Source: Erythroxylum novogranatense (Eukaryota; Streptophyta; Magnoliopsida; Malpighiales; Erythroxylaceae). From it: a stretch of 64,000 bases of DNA. The notes under the pieces were generated by a model. The model had not been told where the DNA came from and made no database searches. It saw only the letters and a list, made by a program, of their open reading frames with translations. Each line of letters begins with the position of its first letter. The stretch's first letter is position 1. Shown here piece by piece: positions 34,885 through 47,548 of the stretch. A program made the position numbers and the translations under genes. The stretch lies in the NCBI GenBank assembly GCA_029891385.1, contig JAIWQS010000050.1, positions 1 through 64,000 of the forward strand, given 5' to 3'.

Positions 34885-35302
34885 TGGTTCAACCTGATTC
34901 TGGCGTGGCTACACGTTGCCGTTTGGATCCATGGAATCGACTGCTGAACACGAGAATTCTGGCTTGAAGGTTCCTGCAAAACAAAGAAGGCATGTCGGGG
35001 GTTGTTTCCCGATAAGCCCTTCCGACGCTCAAGTCAGTCTTTTGTGTAGGTGGGATCGTCGTATGCAGAGAAAGCTGGGGTTGTGATTATGTGATTACGT
35101 ACCTCTATTATGGCAGAGTCGTACCTTATATATGGAGCAGGAGCTAGGTTTAAGTCTTTACGTCTGCATGAGAGACTTCCACCTACGAACGGGCTATGGA
35201 TGTATTGATTGGGCCTGGGCCTGACATAGCCAAAAGGTATGAGACTGACCGACTCACGGGTCGTTATGACTAGGTTCGGGCCCAGCACGACCAGCTCGAC
35301 CA
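34885..35302 (-). repeat. 5' LTR of the Tat element
   Basis: Partner of 15570-16003. On the minus strand it starts TGGTCGAGC and ends GGTTGAACCA. The TCTAC target duplication follows at 35303-35307. Confidence 0.9.
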
Positions 35303-35307
35303 TCTAC

Positions 35308-38086
35308 AATGTAAAGATATACTTAAATTTGAAAATTGAATATAAATACTTACTCTATAAATGGTTCTGTCACTGTTGTGTTAAATAACACATAACGATG
35401 TGCACTTTCTAATACATCATTCCTAAAAAATATTGACTTTCCTCCTGATATTGGACGACCTTCAAGAATCACATCTGAAAAAAAAATCTTGATTACGACC
35501 ATCTGGGTAATTTTCTCCAACATCTTGTTTCATATACCCACTACAAAAAGTAAGGCATTCATCAACAAGATAGCATTACGCCATACAACCTTGGCGTGCG
35601 ATTTTTAAATATCCTTTGAGAATTTTCATGTACCTAAATAGAAATATATAACACATTAAAAAATATCTTAAAATTGACAACGTAATAAAAATAGATATAA
35701 ACATTATTAACCTTTCAAAAGGGTACATCCATCGATATTGAATCGTCCACCAAGTCGTGCTTCTCTTATATGCATCGATAGGTGTATCATGATATCAAAG
35801 AATGATGGCGGAAGAATCTCTCAAACATACATATAGTTTCAATAACCTCATCTTCAAGGCCAACCACTACTTCCCTATCAATAACTTCGTTGGCATAATT
35901 TATTAAAAATGCACATAATCGGAGAATCGTCATTCTTGGTCCTTAGGTAACAACCTCTCAATCTGCTATGTAACAATTGTTGTATTAAAACATGACGGTC
36001 ATGCGATTTTAAACTCATATCTCATGCGTTCTTCAATTGAAACACAAATTCCAATGTTTGAGCTATATCCATCGTGTAACTTCAAGTTAAATAATCTCTT
36101 ACAAAAATTTTCTTTCTCCGTCTTTGATAATGTATATGGAGTGGTGGAAGGTATATCCTACTCCACGTCTTCTGGATGTAATTCTTGACGAATCCCCATT
36201 TCTTCTAAATCCTTGCGAGCATTGAGTCCATCTTTTGTCTTCCTGTTAATGTCTAATAAAGTGCCAATGATACTCTCACAAATATTTTTTTAATGTGCAT
36301 TACATCCAAATTATGGCGTAATGGTAACTCCTGAAAAAAAATCGAAAAGGTAATTAGTAAGACAAAAAGGCAAAAATAAAATTAAAAATACTTAAATTTA
36401 AAACAAAAAATGTTATACTAATAAAATGTACCTTCCAATATGGTAATTCAAAAAAGATAGATATTTTTTCCATAATGAAGTAATTTCATTATCTCGCCTC
36501 CTTTTCTTCTTACCACTCTTTCCCTAATCATTTTTAAAATCTTTAAGAGTAGATAAAATTTTTGTATCATTCATGATCACAGGGCTTCTTTCCTTTTCTT
36601 CCTTTCCATCAAACCACGCTTTTTTTTTTCCTATAAGTATGAGATGGTGACAAAAATATCCTATGACCCATATAAGAGAATTTTTTACTATGTTTTAACC
36701 ATTGAGCATGCGTTTTGTCACCACACAAAGGACATGCTACTTTTCCCTTTATTGTACATCCAGAGAGATTTCCGTAGGCTAGAAAATCATTTATTGTCCA
36801 GAGTAAAATAGCCTTCAAACTGAAGTAAGATTTACTGTATGAGTCATAAACATTTACACCATTATTCCATAATTCTTGTAGATCTTCTACCAGAGGTTGT
36901 AAGTAAACATCAATGTCGCTACCAGGTTGCTTAGGTCCTGGGATTAATAAAGTCAACATAATATTTTCTTTTTCATGCATAACCAAGGCGACAAATTGTA
37001 AGTAACAAGCATCACAAGCCAACAACTATAAGTTGTGCTCATATTTGAAAAGGGATTGAATCCATCAGTTGCCAGGCCAAGTCTAAGATTTCTAGGATCA
37101 TCTGAAAAACATGCCATTTTTCATTAACCAAGTTCCACATTACGGAATCCACTGGGTGACGCATCTTGCCATCTTCACTTTTGTGTTTAAAATGCCACTG
37201 TAATTCATCACCCATTTTTGGTGACTTGAACATCCTTATAAACCTTGGTATTATGGGAAAGTATCTCAAAACTTTAGCTGGGAAACCTTTTCTAATCTTC
37301 TTCGTTCAACCATCTACCTTCCATCTTGAAGAGCCAAACTTTGGACAACTTTCCATTGTATCTATATCTTTCCTGAACAAGCAACAATCATTCACACAAG
37401 CATGAATCTTCTCATATCCCAAATCAAATTCCTTAAGAAATTTTCTCATAGCATATCTGATTTGAGAATCACATTATGCTCGATAACATGTCTTCTAACA
37501 TCTCAAAGGCCATTAAAGCTGTTGTCATCCAACAATTTGTAACTTTGTGTTTATATAGCGCTACATGGGTGACATTTTGGTATACTTTGTACAACCTGGA
37601 AATAAAGGAGTTTCAAAATCTTCCAACAATTGCATGAAATTCTTGTCCCTTCTTTCTTCTGAAGGTGATGCATAATCCTTGTCTTCCATATATGCAGTTG
37701 TAAATAAGTTGTAAATATCTGAAGTCTTCACTTGAGTACAAGTTTCTCCTATATTTTGCCTTTCACCATGATGGAACCAATTTGTATATGTAGGATCCAT
37801 TCCTCGTATAATCAGATGCTCATAAACAAGTTCTCCTTCCTGATGACTTAAGTTGTGACAATCTATATAAGGGCATAAAATCTTCTTTTGGTTCCCTACA
37901 TTATTTTCAGCCATCTTTACAAAATTCCAGGCACTTTGCATGTATGTATCTGTAGTTCTATTAAATAACAAAAAACAAGAAAATATGTTAAACCATGCCA
38001 AGGACATTCGTTATTACTTCATAACCTTAAAGGTGTGTACTTTTTTCTTTTCCTTACCTACTAAGATGTACCCAATCCTTGTCCAT
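35308..38086 (-). pseudogene. TNP2-like CACTA transposase, N-terminal and central parts
   Basis: Exon 1 is 38058-38086: ATG then DKDWVHLSR, with an AG/GTAAGG donor. Exon 2 starts at 37957 after TTTAATAG. It carries the transposase-associated domain (CPYIDCHNLSHQEGELVYEHLIIRG and NWFHHGE). The Transposase_21/TNP2 core follows at 36609-37270 with ELQWHFKHKSEDGKMRHPVDS, LLIPGPKQPGSDIDVYLQPL, LSGCTIKGKVACPLCG and LKHSKKFSYMGHR. The DUF4218-type region is at 35330-35780 (GRPISGGKSIFF). Stops and frame changes are frequent. The gene continues at 15569 beyond the Tat insertion. Confidence 0.85.
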
Positions 38087-38736
38087 TGTCGAGCATGTAA
38101 ACGCCAGGAAACTTGCAAAGAGCTCACGAGAATGAGCTACTAGTTGCCCTAACTCTAGCAAACTAGAATTAGAGAAAGTAATCCAAACAGGAAGAATATA
38201 TCTTACATAAGCATACATGGAACAAAACATAAATCGTTTCAAAGAAAATCGTTTACCTCGTTTAAAAGCCCAATTTCCAACATAAATCGTTTCCAAGATA
38301 AAACGTTTCCAACATATCCTGGTTCAGAAAATCGTGAAGTTCAGTCTTCAAATTCTGGTTTGGCTCCCATCTCAGTTCTTCACTGAGATAGATTGGTTAA
38401 TAATGATAATGCTAATCATAATATTGTTTCCAACGTAAATCGTTTACCTCTTACAACGTAAATCACTTCCAAGAAAAAATAAAGAAAGAAAGAACACCCA
38501 GTTTATCTCGTTCAAACGCCGCAACCTAGAAGCCTTGTATTAGCTTAAAAAATAAAGAAAGAAGAAAGAAGCCTCGTATTAGCGTCTTAGCATAACAATA
38601 AAGAAAGAAACCTTTTATTAAGCATGATCCCTTTAGATTATTCAGTTTAAATTGTGTTAATTATTAATTTATTATTTGATAAATTTTATATTAACTTTTT
38701 TTAAAAAAAATAGGTTCTTTGGGAAGATTAAATCTC

Positions 38737-40320
38737 ATGGATTCTAATGTGAATAAGAGAAACAGAGGTCCAACTAAGATGAAGACCATTGCTTTGAATG
38801 GTGATAATCAGATTGAAGTCAAATTCAATGACAAAGGTCAACCTATCAGCTAAGAATCTGTACAGTTGTCTTCTTTCTTAGGAGCTCTTGCACGAGAAAT
38901 TGTACCATATACAATTCATGATTGGAGAAAAATTTCTTCTGTCATGAGAGAAATATTATGGAAATGTATTTAGTTATTGTATGAATTTCCATGTTTTATA
39001 TACAGATATCTATTAAATAGTACTTGTTGTAATGATTTAATTATTTCTCTTAGGCAAGATATAAGTTAGAAGAAGAGTGGGAGAAACGCTATGTGTTTAT
39101 AGAGATGGGTGGACTTTGGAGAGCTTCAAAGTCAAGGTAGGTTACCAAACTTAAGATGGCCAAAAATGAAGAAGAGAGAATGGAACTCAAACCAGATAAC
39201 ATTAACAATATAACTGAATGGAAAAGGTTTGTGGCTGAAAAAACAAGTCCAAAGTTTAAGGTAACTATATCATTGCATGCAATGACCCTTATATTAAATT
39301 TATTTATGTTTTCTTTTTTATGTTCACGTGAAATTTTGCTATGAAATCATTGTATTGTTACAGGAAATAAGTGATGAAATGAAAGAAAGAAGAAAGAAAC
39401 AAACTCCATACACAGGTGGTCGAAGGGGCTATGCTCGCATGACTGAGGATATTGTAATGTCTCTTTCTTTTTTACCTGAATTAAGGACTAAAATGATTGA
39501 TATTTTTTTGTTTATAATCATTTTCATTTTTTGTTAGAAAACAAGTACAGGAAAACGAATTGTTTCCAGAGTTGAGGTTTGGATACAAGCTCATAAGAAA
39601 AAGATTGGTGAGCCAGTCAGCATAAAGACCGTAAAAAATATTGTAAGAATTTTTTATGGTTATGAAATATATGTATATTTGTATATTTTATAGTATTATA
39701 ATGTTGCATATTATTTTAATTTATAGGAAAAATTGGAAGAAATTGATAACGATTCATATTTGCCTCCAACTAATTTGAAAGAAGATGCGATATCAAAGGT
39801 ATTAGGTACAGATAAATATGGACAAGTAAAAGGTATAGGGAAAGGAGTAACTCTTACACAATTATCCATTATAGCTCAAAGGGACAACATTATTGACAAA
39901 CTAAAACAAGAGCAAGCTTAGATGAAAGAAGAAATGGACCATATGAAGGGCTTACTCAATGAAGCATTAAAACAAAAGCAAGCTAGTATCAATATAATTA
40001 ATTTAATATTTTCATGGATACAATTTATATTATATATGAACATATATTTTATAAAATGTTCATATAGATTTCTGAGGTGAAAACCAATCATTTGAAGAAT
40101 CAAGATGCATGTTTACAAGGTGAAAGGCAAACAATCAAGAATCTCAAAATATCTTGGTAAGGTTTTTTGTTTATATGAAAATGTACACTTGGCTATGTGT
40201 GTGCGTGTGTGTGTATTTTCCCTTAGTAATTACTTTTGCTTCTTAAAATTGACACATCCATTTGGTGCTGTAGATTGCAAAAACAATTTCGTACAAAAGT
40301 AAATGCAAGTTGTTTGATTG
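38737..40320 (+). pseudogene. CACTA second protein, plant transposase PF03004 type
   Basis: Plus-strand, apparently spliced gene divergent from TNP2. The ATG at 38737 opens NKRNRGPTKMKTIALNGD and, after one internal TAA at about 38852, FLGALAREIVPYTIHDWRKI. Later pieces are RFVAEKTSPKFKEISDEMK (39220-39380, spliced at AAG/GTAACT and TTACAG/GAA), QTPYTGGRRGYARM, VEVWIQAHKKKIGEPVS (39570-39630) and LPPTNLKEDAISKVLGTDKYGQVKGIGKGVT (39760-39850). This is the Ptta/En/Spm second-protein pattern, thought to help binding of element ends. The frame ends early at 39921 and continues degenerately. Confidence 0.8.
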
Positions 40321-41139
40321 GAGAGGTCTAATGAACTAGTAATGAAGGACGTGTTTCTTCAAATGATCCAGATGCACTTGTTCATCATGTTCCTATTCGG
40401 CCCTAATGCTATGAGAGTTTGGATAGATATAACTAAGGTACCCTCTGCATTTTGTGGAGACCGACTTTTAAATGATTTATGTTGAAGATGTCGTAGGTAG
40501 TACAGTTGCTTGGCCTTCTGACAAGGTTGTCATAGTTTCCCCAAACTAACTTTTAGGTAATTAACTATTTTCTCTGTTTTCTCATGATATTTAAATGATA
40601 TTTAGTATTTACTTTTATTGGTATTATGTCAATGTCTTGCATTAATTATTTAAATGTTCATGTTTTCAACTCTTCTTAAGTTTGTAACATATGTTATGTC
40701 ATTTTATTATATTTGAAAAATACACCGATGATTTTTGTTTCAATGGTTGTAGATTGTGGAAATCAAGGATATTATTCATGGGAAGGTAGCACATGGAATT
40801 TGAAGATGATATGGTATTCAGTTTTTGTTTCAATAATTTAGGAACTATTTTGGAATAACGATTTAGAGACATGCGTTATTGCTTTTTGTTATCGATGTCT
40901 ATGTGTTCATTATATATGATCTGCTTATCTTTGATGAACAACAAAATATGTTTTGAAAAGTTAATTTTATAGTTATAAATTTGTTTCGCATTAGTGTCCC
41001 ATTATTTATATAAGTTACACAAGATATATTAGTAACACTATTATAATAACATTAAAAATGTTATCATAAATTCAATAATAACATATTTTTAAAATTGTTA
41101 TTAAACAATAATCTAGGGCATTTTAGAAGTGTTCTGAAA

Positions 41140-42470
41140 CTTATATCCATAACATTTGCGGATGTAAAAATAAATTTATAAAATAGCTAATTAATAAAAT
41201 TAATAAAATATAATATAAAATCATTTGTAACTATCAATAAATGCTATAATAAACTCAACAATAATATTTTACCAATGTCATAGAAAACTTATCTATAACA
41301 TTTTAAAATGTTACAAAATTCATATCTACTACATGTTAGTGATGTTGCAAAAAGTTAATATATAACAATTCAAAATGTTACAAATAGTTAATTAATAACA
41401 TTTATATAATATAATATAAAATCATTTGTAGCTATCAATAAATGCTATAATAAACTCAACAACAACATTCTATCAATGTCATGGAAAACTTATCTATAAC
41501 ATTTTAAAATATTATCTACTACATGTTAATAATGTTGCAAAAAGTTAATATATAACAGTTCGAAAATGTTACAAATAGCTAATTAATAACATTTATAAAA
41601 TATAATATAAAAATATTTGTAGCTATCGATAAATGCTATAATAAACTCAACAACAACATTTTATCAATGTCATGGAAAACTTATCTATAACATTTGTAAA
41701 ATGTTACAAAATTCATATCTATTACATGTTAATGATATTGCAAAAGTTAATAGATAACAGTTCAAAATGTTACAAATAGCTAATTAATAACATTTATAAA
41801 ATATAATATAAAATCATTTGTAGCTATCAATAAATGCTATAATAAACTTAACAACAACATTCTATCAATGTCATGAAAACTTATCTATAACATTTTAAAA
41901 TGTTACAAAATTCATACCTACTACATGTTAATGATGTTGCAAAAGTTAATAGATAATGATTTCAAAATGTTACAAATAGCTAATTAATAACATTTATAAA
42001 ATATAATATAAAATCATTTGTAGCTATCAATAAATGTTATAATAAATTTAACAACAACATTCTATCAATGTCATGAAAACTTATCTATAACATTTTAAAA
42101 TGTTACAAAATTCATATCTACTACATGTTAATGATGTTGCAAAAGTTAATATATAACATTCAAAATTGTTACAAATAGCTTATTAATAACATTTATAAAA
42201 TATAATATAAAATCATTTGTAGCTATCAATAAATGCTATAATAAACTCAACAACAACATTCTAACAATGTCATGGAAAACTTATCTATAATATTTTTAAA
42301 ATGTTATAAAATTCATATTTACTACATGTTAATGATGTTGCAAAAGTTAATATATAACGATGTCAAAATGTTACAAATAGTTAATTAATAACATTTATAA
42401 AATATAATAAAAAATTATTTGTAGCTATCAATAAATGTAATATTAAACTCGACAATAACATGTCAAAACT
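41140..42470. repeat. ~198-bp subterminal tandem array of CACTA-2
   Basis: Seven units. The marker TTGTAGCTATCAATAAATG recurs at about 41225, 41426, 41616, 41817, 42016, 42217 and 42418. Every unit contains AAAATGTTAC words. The array ends about 110 bp from the right terminus, where CACTA elements carry their transposase binding sites. Confidence 0.85.
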
Positions 42471-42556
42471 GTTACTAAAGCATCATATCTTTAGTAACAT
42501 GGGTTGTCATAGCATAGTCATTAGTGTTACTATTCATATTTAATAACACTTATCAC

Positions 42557-42584
42557 CTGTTACCGTATGTCATTTTTGTTGTAG
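42557..42584 (-). repeat. CACTA-2 right terminal inverted repeat
   Basis: On the minus strand CACTACAACAAAAATGACA begins at 42584. It differs from the CACTA-1 end after the CACTACAA core, supporting a separate element. Confidence 0.7.
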
Positions 42585-42756
42585 TGGAAATCCCAACAAT
42601 ATTATTGAATTATCACAAAATACTGAAACAAATCTATTTTAAAAGAGCATCTTAACTCCGATTTAGGCAAAATAATTCAAAGACTGTAAAGGAATGAGGT
42701 TAAACAAATGAAGCAATGAATAATAGAAAATACAAGGAAATAGAACTAAAACCAAC

Positions 42757-42886
42757 CTGTTACCTAGTTGGGCATGAAGATCAATCACCAATTTTTCTTC
42801 ATATTCAGACAATAGGCCTCTCTTCAAATCTGGCCTCAAATAGTTTGTCCATCTCAGCCTGCAACTCTTTCCAAACCTTAACAATC
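42757..42886 (-). pseudogene. R2R3-MYB exon 2 (captured gene fragment)
   Basis: A 130-bp exon with a TTGCAG-like acceptor (ATTGCAG/GATTG) and donor (AACAG/GTTGG). It encodes [20 protein letters not shown] and [23 protein letters not shown], the end of repeat R2 and start of R3. Exactly 130 bp with these phases is the canonical second exon of plant R2R3-MYB genes. It joins in phase to 13534. A Phe replaces the usual Cys in [11 protein letters not shown]. No exon 1 was found to 45 kb. Confidence 0.88.
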
Positions 42887-45380
42887 CTGCAATGATGTTA
42901 ATCTATAGATATATGAGAAATTAATCACTTCTCTTGTACATATTAGAAAACTAAACCTTCCTAGGATTAAATCTTTCTGGTTGAATAATCATGAGATGAT
43001 GACAAGAGAAGGAAAAACAGGGGAAGGAATAGGTTGTAGGAACCAATATGCGGTGACAGACAGATATGTAAGAAGCCTTAAATAGAGAGACCTACAAGGA
43101 ACAACTCTCCAATAGAAGAATAGACACGCACAAGATAAATCGTGTAAAATATATGCTCACACATAAGACCAAAGCCCCAAACTAGAAAAAGTGGAAAAAA
43201 AGTACCTTATTCAAAGAAACAAAACTTTTAATCCCTTTACGCCAACTGTCTTTATCAACAAATTCAAGTTAATGAGAATTATGTGAATAAAGAGAAATTA
43301 TAAAACATGAAAGATCCAGGTCTCATATCAATTATCACATCGAAAGACGCTCTATGTGTTTGTGTGTGTGTGTAAGCACCTCATCAGGGAATAGGCAAGT
43401 GAGAAGTAGAAGCCTGATAAAAAGCTTAAACAACCGTTTTTGGAGGGCTATTCTCAATCTGTCCAATTCCGGATCACAGAATCCAGATATTCCACAACTT
43501 TCTTAGCACTCTTACCATTTTCATCCTCAAAACAACAATAAACTCACCCAAACTCCTACAAACCTTATCCCTAAACTGAGCCCCAGGCAAAAACCCCAAA
43601 CACACCATATCCTTCACAACCATCAAACCCTCAAGAATCCACCCAACCCTGCATAGCCCACCAACCAAAGCCCCAAATCAATTACCCATAATCAATTCAC
43701 AAAAGATCTCAAAAATTCAACACCAAAAATTGAAACTTTATCAAGAAAAAGATCACTGGGCTGAACAAAACAACCAACAAAAGCAATAAAGGAATTGCAA
43801 ATTTTAAAGGGAAAGAAAGATGGGAAAAAAAGATCCATTCAGAAAAACGTAAATTAAAAAATTAAAGGACCAAATTGAAAAAAAATACTAACCTTAGCTT
43901 CATCCCTCACCCTCTCACACTCAAAAATAGACCAAGCCACCACGCCATCGAATAGAGAAATATGACGACAAAACACCACTAAAGAGAGAAGATAGCCACC
44001 AACCAATTACGGAAAACTCACATCAAAGCTTGGGCCAACAGAGATATAAATCTATGAGACATATACCAAGCTATATAAGCATAGGAAGAAAGAGGCAACA
44101 AGGAGCAAAGACCTTAGTATTTGGAGGAGATAAAAAGGCTCGATGAGGGAGTTTGCAGTGAGAGGCCTGTGTTGCAGAGACCCTCAAATCTCCAAAAATT
44201 GTCATATTACAATAATATGGAAACAAGACAACAAGATTTATTACTTGTTCTCTTCTCAGACACATTGGTATAAAGTAGAAAAGAAGATTATTACTAAAAT
44301 TAAAGAATAGCAGAAGAGAAGAGAAGAAGTTTGAGACTCTTATGATAACCAAACAGAAGAGAATCAAAACTAAATAACAACGAACGGTAGAATTAAACAA
44401 ATGAAAGAACCCATGAAAGATGACAAAAAAGGTAGAACTTTGAGGCAAAGAAGAGATTGCGAAAACTAGGGTTAGGAATCACCTTTTGAAAGCTTAATTG
44501 AGAATCTAGGTCACAAAGAGACAGAGCGAGAGAGAGAGAGAGAGCAATGTAATTGATGGGAATACGAAACGTAGCCGTGAGTTGGCTCTAGAAGTGAAAG
44601 GTTAATAGTAAATAAATCCAAATGACTTTAAGCTGCCTGGATGGAGAGTATTTTATTTACTAACCAAACGACTTGTTGTTCATTTCCAAGGAAAACATAA
44701 GTAAAATGAGACATTTTAATTATTTTAAAATTTATATTATAAATTGAATTTTTTTATTACAAATAATAATAATAAACAGAGTGAAGCATCCATTTTAGGA
44801 GATGTATATAAATGTGTGGATAAGATGGGCTAGAATAGAGTTGGAACAGTATAAGTGGTACAGATGATTTCATTTGCTATTTTAATACTACCGAATTTCA
44901 CATTTGAATAAGAAATACAATGTCATATGAGAGAATTACCATTCTATCCCTCCCCTATAACTTCATCCTCTAACTTGCTATTCAAAATAGACTTAAGACC
45001 TTTAATTGACTCCATCACCTTAATAATTAAATCTCACAATAATCATTCTCTTTGTTTATTCAACTAATCATTAGTTATTGCTTATGAAAATGCAATATCT
45101 TCTAATAGATACACATATTCACATGATTTAATATTCTTTCTCCTTTTATTTAAAATAATACTTAACATTTAATTCTACTCAATTTAGTCCACAAAAAAGA
45201 ACTTTTAAAAAACATTCACAAATTACAAAATCACTTCTACCCAACTCAAACAATCATAACCTTACATCCTAATTACTCTAAAATTAAAACTTGTGATCTC
45301 GTAATTTACCAACCTCTCCCCTTTTTTATTATTTTCTTGCATGAAAAGGAAAGTAGACACTAACTAATTGAATTTTTATT
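42887..45380. other. Gene-like non-repetitive DNA inside CACTA-1
   Basis: This stretch has ordinary plant composition and no transposon motifs. It holds a possible PPR fragment (43474-43680), and near 44440-44560 a CT/GA-rich leader-like sequence with a GAGAGAGAGAGAGA run. It is most simply explained as further captured host DNA upstream of the MYB fragment. No complete gene is visible. From 44700 it is AT-rich. Confidence 0.4.
43474..43680 (-). pseudogene. Possible PPR-protein fragment
   Basis: The 64-codon minus-strand frame VGGLCRVGWILEGLMVVKDM, then VCLGFLPGAQFRDKVCRSL, resembles a pentatricopeptide repeat (GLC...G...EG..V...M...GF.PG). PPR proteins bind organelle RNA. Only one repeat-like unit is seen and the flanks break off. 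Chance similarity is possible. Confidence 0.4.
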
Positions 45381-45399
45381 GACAAAAGTTTTCTTCATA

Positions 45400-47548
45400 A
45401 CAAGTACATAGGCTTTTAATAACAAAGCTTAGTGATAAAAGAAATTTTGACAATACTAATATATTAATAGTGACAATTTAATTGTGAAGGTACTAAATTG
45501 TTACAATTCTCATTATATTAGTGACACGAAAATAAATTGTCACAGTTAGTCTAAACAATAGCATCAATCAATTGTTTTGTCACAACAAATCTTGTATCTG
45601 TGATAAAATAATACTTAGGCACAAAATAATTGTCACTAAATTACAAATGGTAGTGATCATAGTTATAGTTTGGTGATTGTGACAATATTAAGTAGACACT
45701 AATTAACTGAATATTGATTAACAAAAGTTTTCGTCACAACAAGTAAAATATTGTATGACAATAAACCGTTTTATCACAACAAGAAAAAAAGTTGTGACCA
45801 AACTTTGTTTTGTTACAACAAATAGAAAATATTAGTTACCAACATACGTTTTGTCACAATTACAATTAAGTCCCGCCAAAATTATTTTGGTGCTAAATTT
45901 CATAGGCTTTTAGTGATAAAATAAATTTAACACTATTAATATATTAATAGTGACAATTTAACATGAAAGATACTAAATTACCATAATTACCATTGTATTA
46001 ATGACAAAAATATAAATCATCACAGATAATCCAAACAATAATGTCAATCAATTGTCTTGGCACTAAAAAATATCGTATTTGTGATGACAAAAATAGTTAG
46101 TTACAAAAAAATTGTCACTAAATTACGAATAGTTGTGACCGTAATTATAATTCGGTTATTGTGACAATATAAAGTAGACACTAATTAATTGAGTATTTAT
46201 TGATAAAATTTTTTGTCACATCAAGTAAAATATTGTGTGACGATTAACCATTTCGTAACAAAAAGAAAAAATATTAGTGACCAAACTATGTTTTGTCACA
46301 ACAAATAGAAAATATTAGTTACTAACATATGTTTTGTCACAATTACAATTACGTCTCGCCAAAATTATTTTGACGTCAAATTTCATAGGCTTTTAGTGAC
46401 AAAACTTAGTGATAAAATAAAATTTAACACTATTAATATATTAATAGTGACAATTTAACTGCGAAAGATACTAAATTGCCACAATTACCATTGTATTAGT
46501 TACAAAAATATAAATCATCACAGATAATTCAAACAGTAGTGTCAATCAATTGTCTTGACACTAAAAAAACATCATATTTGTGATACAAAAAATTGTCACT
46601 AAATTACGAATAGTTGTGACGGTAGTTATAGTTTGGTTATTGTGACAATATAAAATAGACACTAATTAATTGAATATTAATTGACAACATTTTTTGTCAC
46701 AACAAGTAAAATATTGTGTGACGATTAATCGTTTCGTAACAAAAAGAAAAAAATATTAGTGACCAAACTATGTTTGTCACAACAAATATAAAATATTAGT
46801 TACTAACATATGTTTTGTCACAATTACAATTTATTCCTACCAAAATTATTTTAGCGCCAAATTGTATAGGCTTTTAATGACAAAACTTAGTGATAAAGAA
46901 AAGTTGTCACTATTAATATATTAATAGTGACAACTTAATTAATGAAAGATACTAAATTGTCACAATTACTATTGTATGAGTCAAAATATAAATCATCACA
47001 GATAATTCAAACAATAGTGTTAATAAATTGTCTTGACACTAAAAACATCATATTTGTGATGACAAAAAATTGTCACTAAATTAGGAATAGTTGTGACCGT
47101 AGTTATAGTTTGGTTATTATGACAATATAAAATAGACACTAATTAATTGAATATTAATTGACAACATTTTTGTCACAACAAGTAAAATATTGTGTGACGA
47201 TTAATCGCTTCGTAATAAAAGAAAAAATATTAGTGACCAAACTATGTTTTGTTACAACAAATATAAAATATTAGTTACTAACATATGTTTTTCACAATTA
47301 CAATTTATTCCTACCAAAATTATTTTAGCTTAAATTGTATAGGCTTTTAATGCCAAAACTTAGTGATAAAGAAAAGTTGTCACTATTAATATATTAATAG
47401 TGGCAACTTAATTGTGAAAGATACTAAATTGTCACAATTACTATTGTATTAGTCAAAAAATAAATCATCACAATTAATCCAAACAATAGTGTCAATCAAT
47501 TGTCTTGTCACAAAAGACCTCTTATTTGTGATGAAACAATTGTTAGTC
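45400..47548. repeat. CACTA-1 right subterminal repeats (~477-bp units)
   Basis: Four units. The marker GTGACCAAACTATGTTTTG recurs at about 45797, 46276, 46757 and 47235. Each unit contains several TTGTCAC/GTGACAA words and an ACTATTAATATATTAATAGT palindrome. The array breaks at 47548 and resumes at about 55664. Confidence 0.88.

Larger units (their letters stand above)
15570..35302 (-). mobile_element. Tat-type Ty3/gypsy retrotransposon
   Basis: LTRs are 15570-16003 (3') and 34885-35302 (5'), TG...CA on the minus strand. TCTAC flanks both sides (15565-15569 and 35303-35307). The primer site TGGCGCCCACCGTGGGGC lies at 34865-34882. The order on the minus strand is gag, protease, RT, RNase H, integrase, then a long 3' region with a minisatellite and an ORF in the opposite sense. 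The long 3' region with an antisense ORF is characteristic of the Tat/Grande/RIRE2 lineage. It sits in the TNP2 gene of CACTA-2 and is itself split by a Tekay-type element. Confidence 0.92.
14700..42584. mobile_element. CACTA-2 transposon inside the MYB intron
   Basis: The right terminus at 42584 reads TTTTTGTTGTAGTG, the reverse complement of CACTACAACAAAAA, and differs from the CACTA-1 end. It lies 172 bp from MYB exon 2, inside the intron. The element includes a divergent pair of transposon genes, TNP2 on minus and a PF03004-type protein on plus, and a ~198-bp subterminal array next to the right end. The left terminus was not found and is probably lost; the left coordinate is only where TNP2 homology ends. 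An alternative is one CACTA with a second internal terminus. Confidence 0.6.

Noticed and set aside
35530..35560. CACTACAAAAAG as a CACTA terminus
   Set aside because: It lies inside the TNP2 coding relic with matching protein text across it, and no subterminal repeats adjoin.
42900..44600. MYB exon 1
   Set aside because: I looked on minus for the usual MGR.PCC...KKGPWT.EED wording and found nothing similar.
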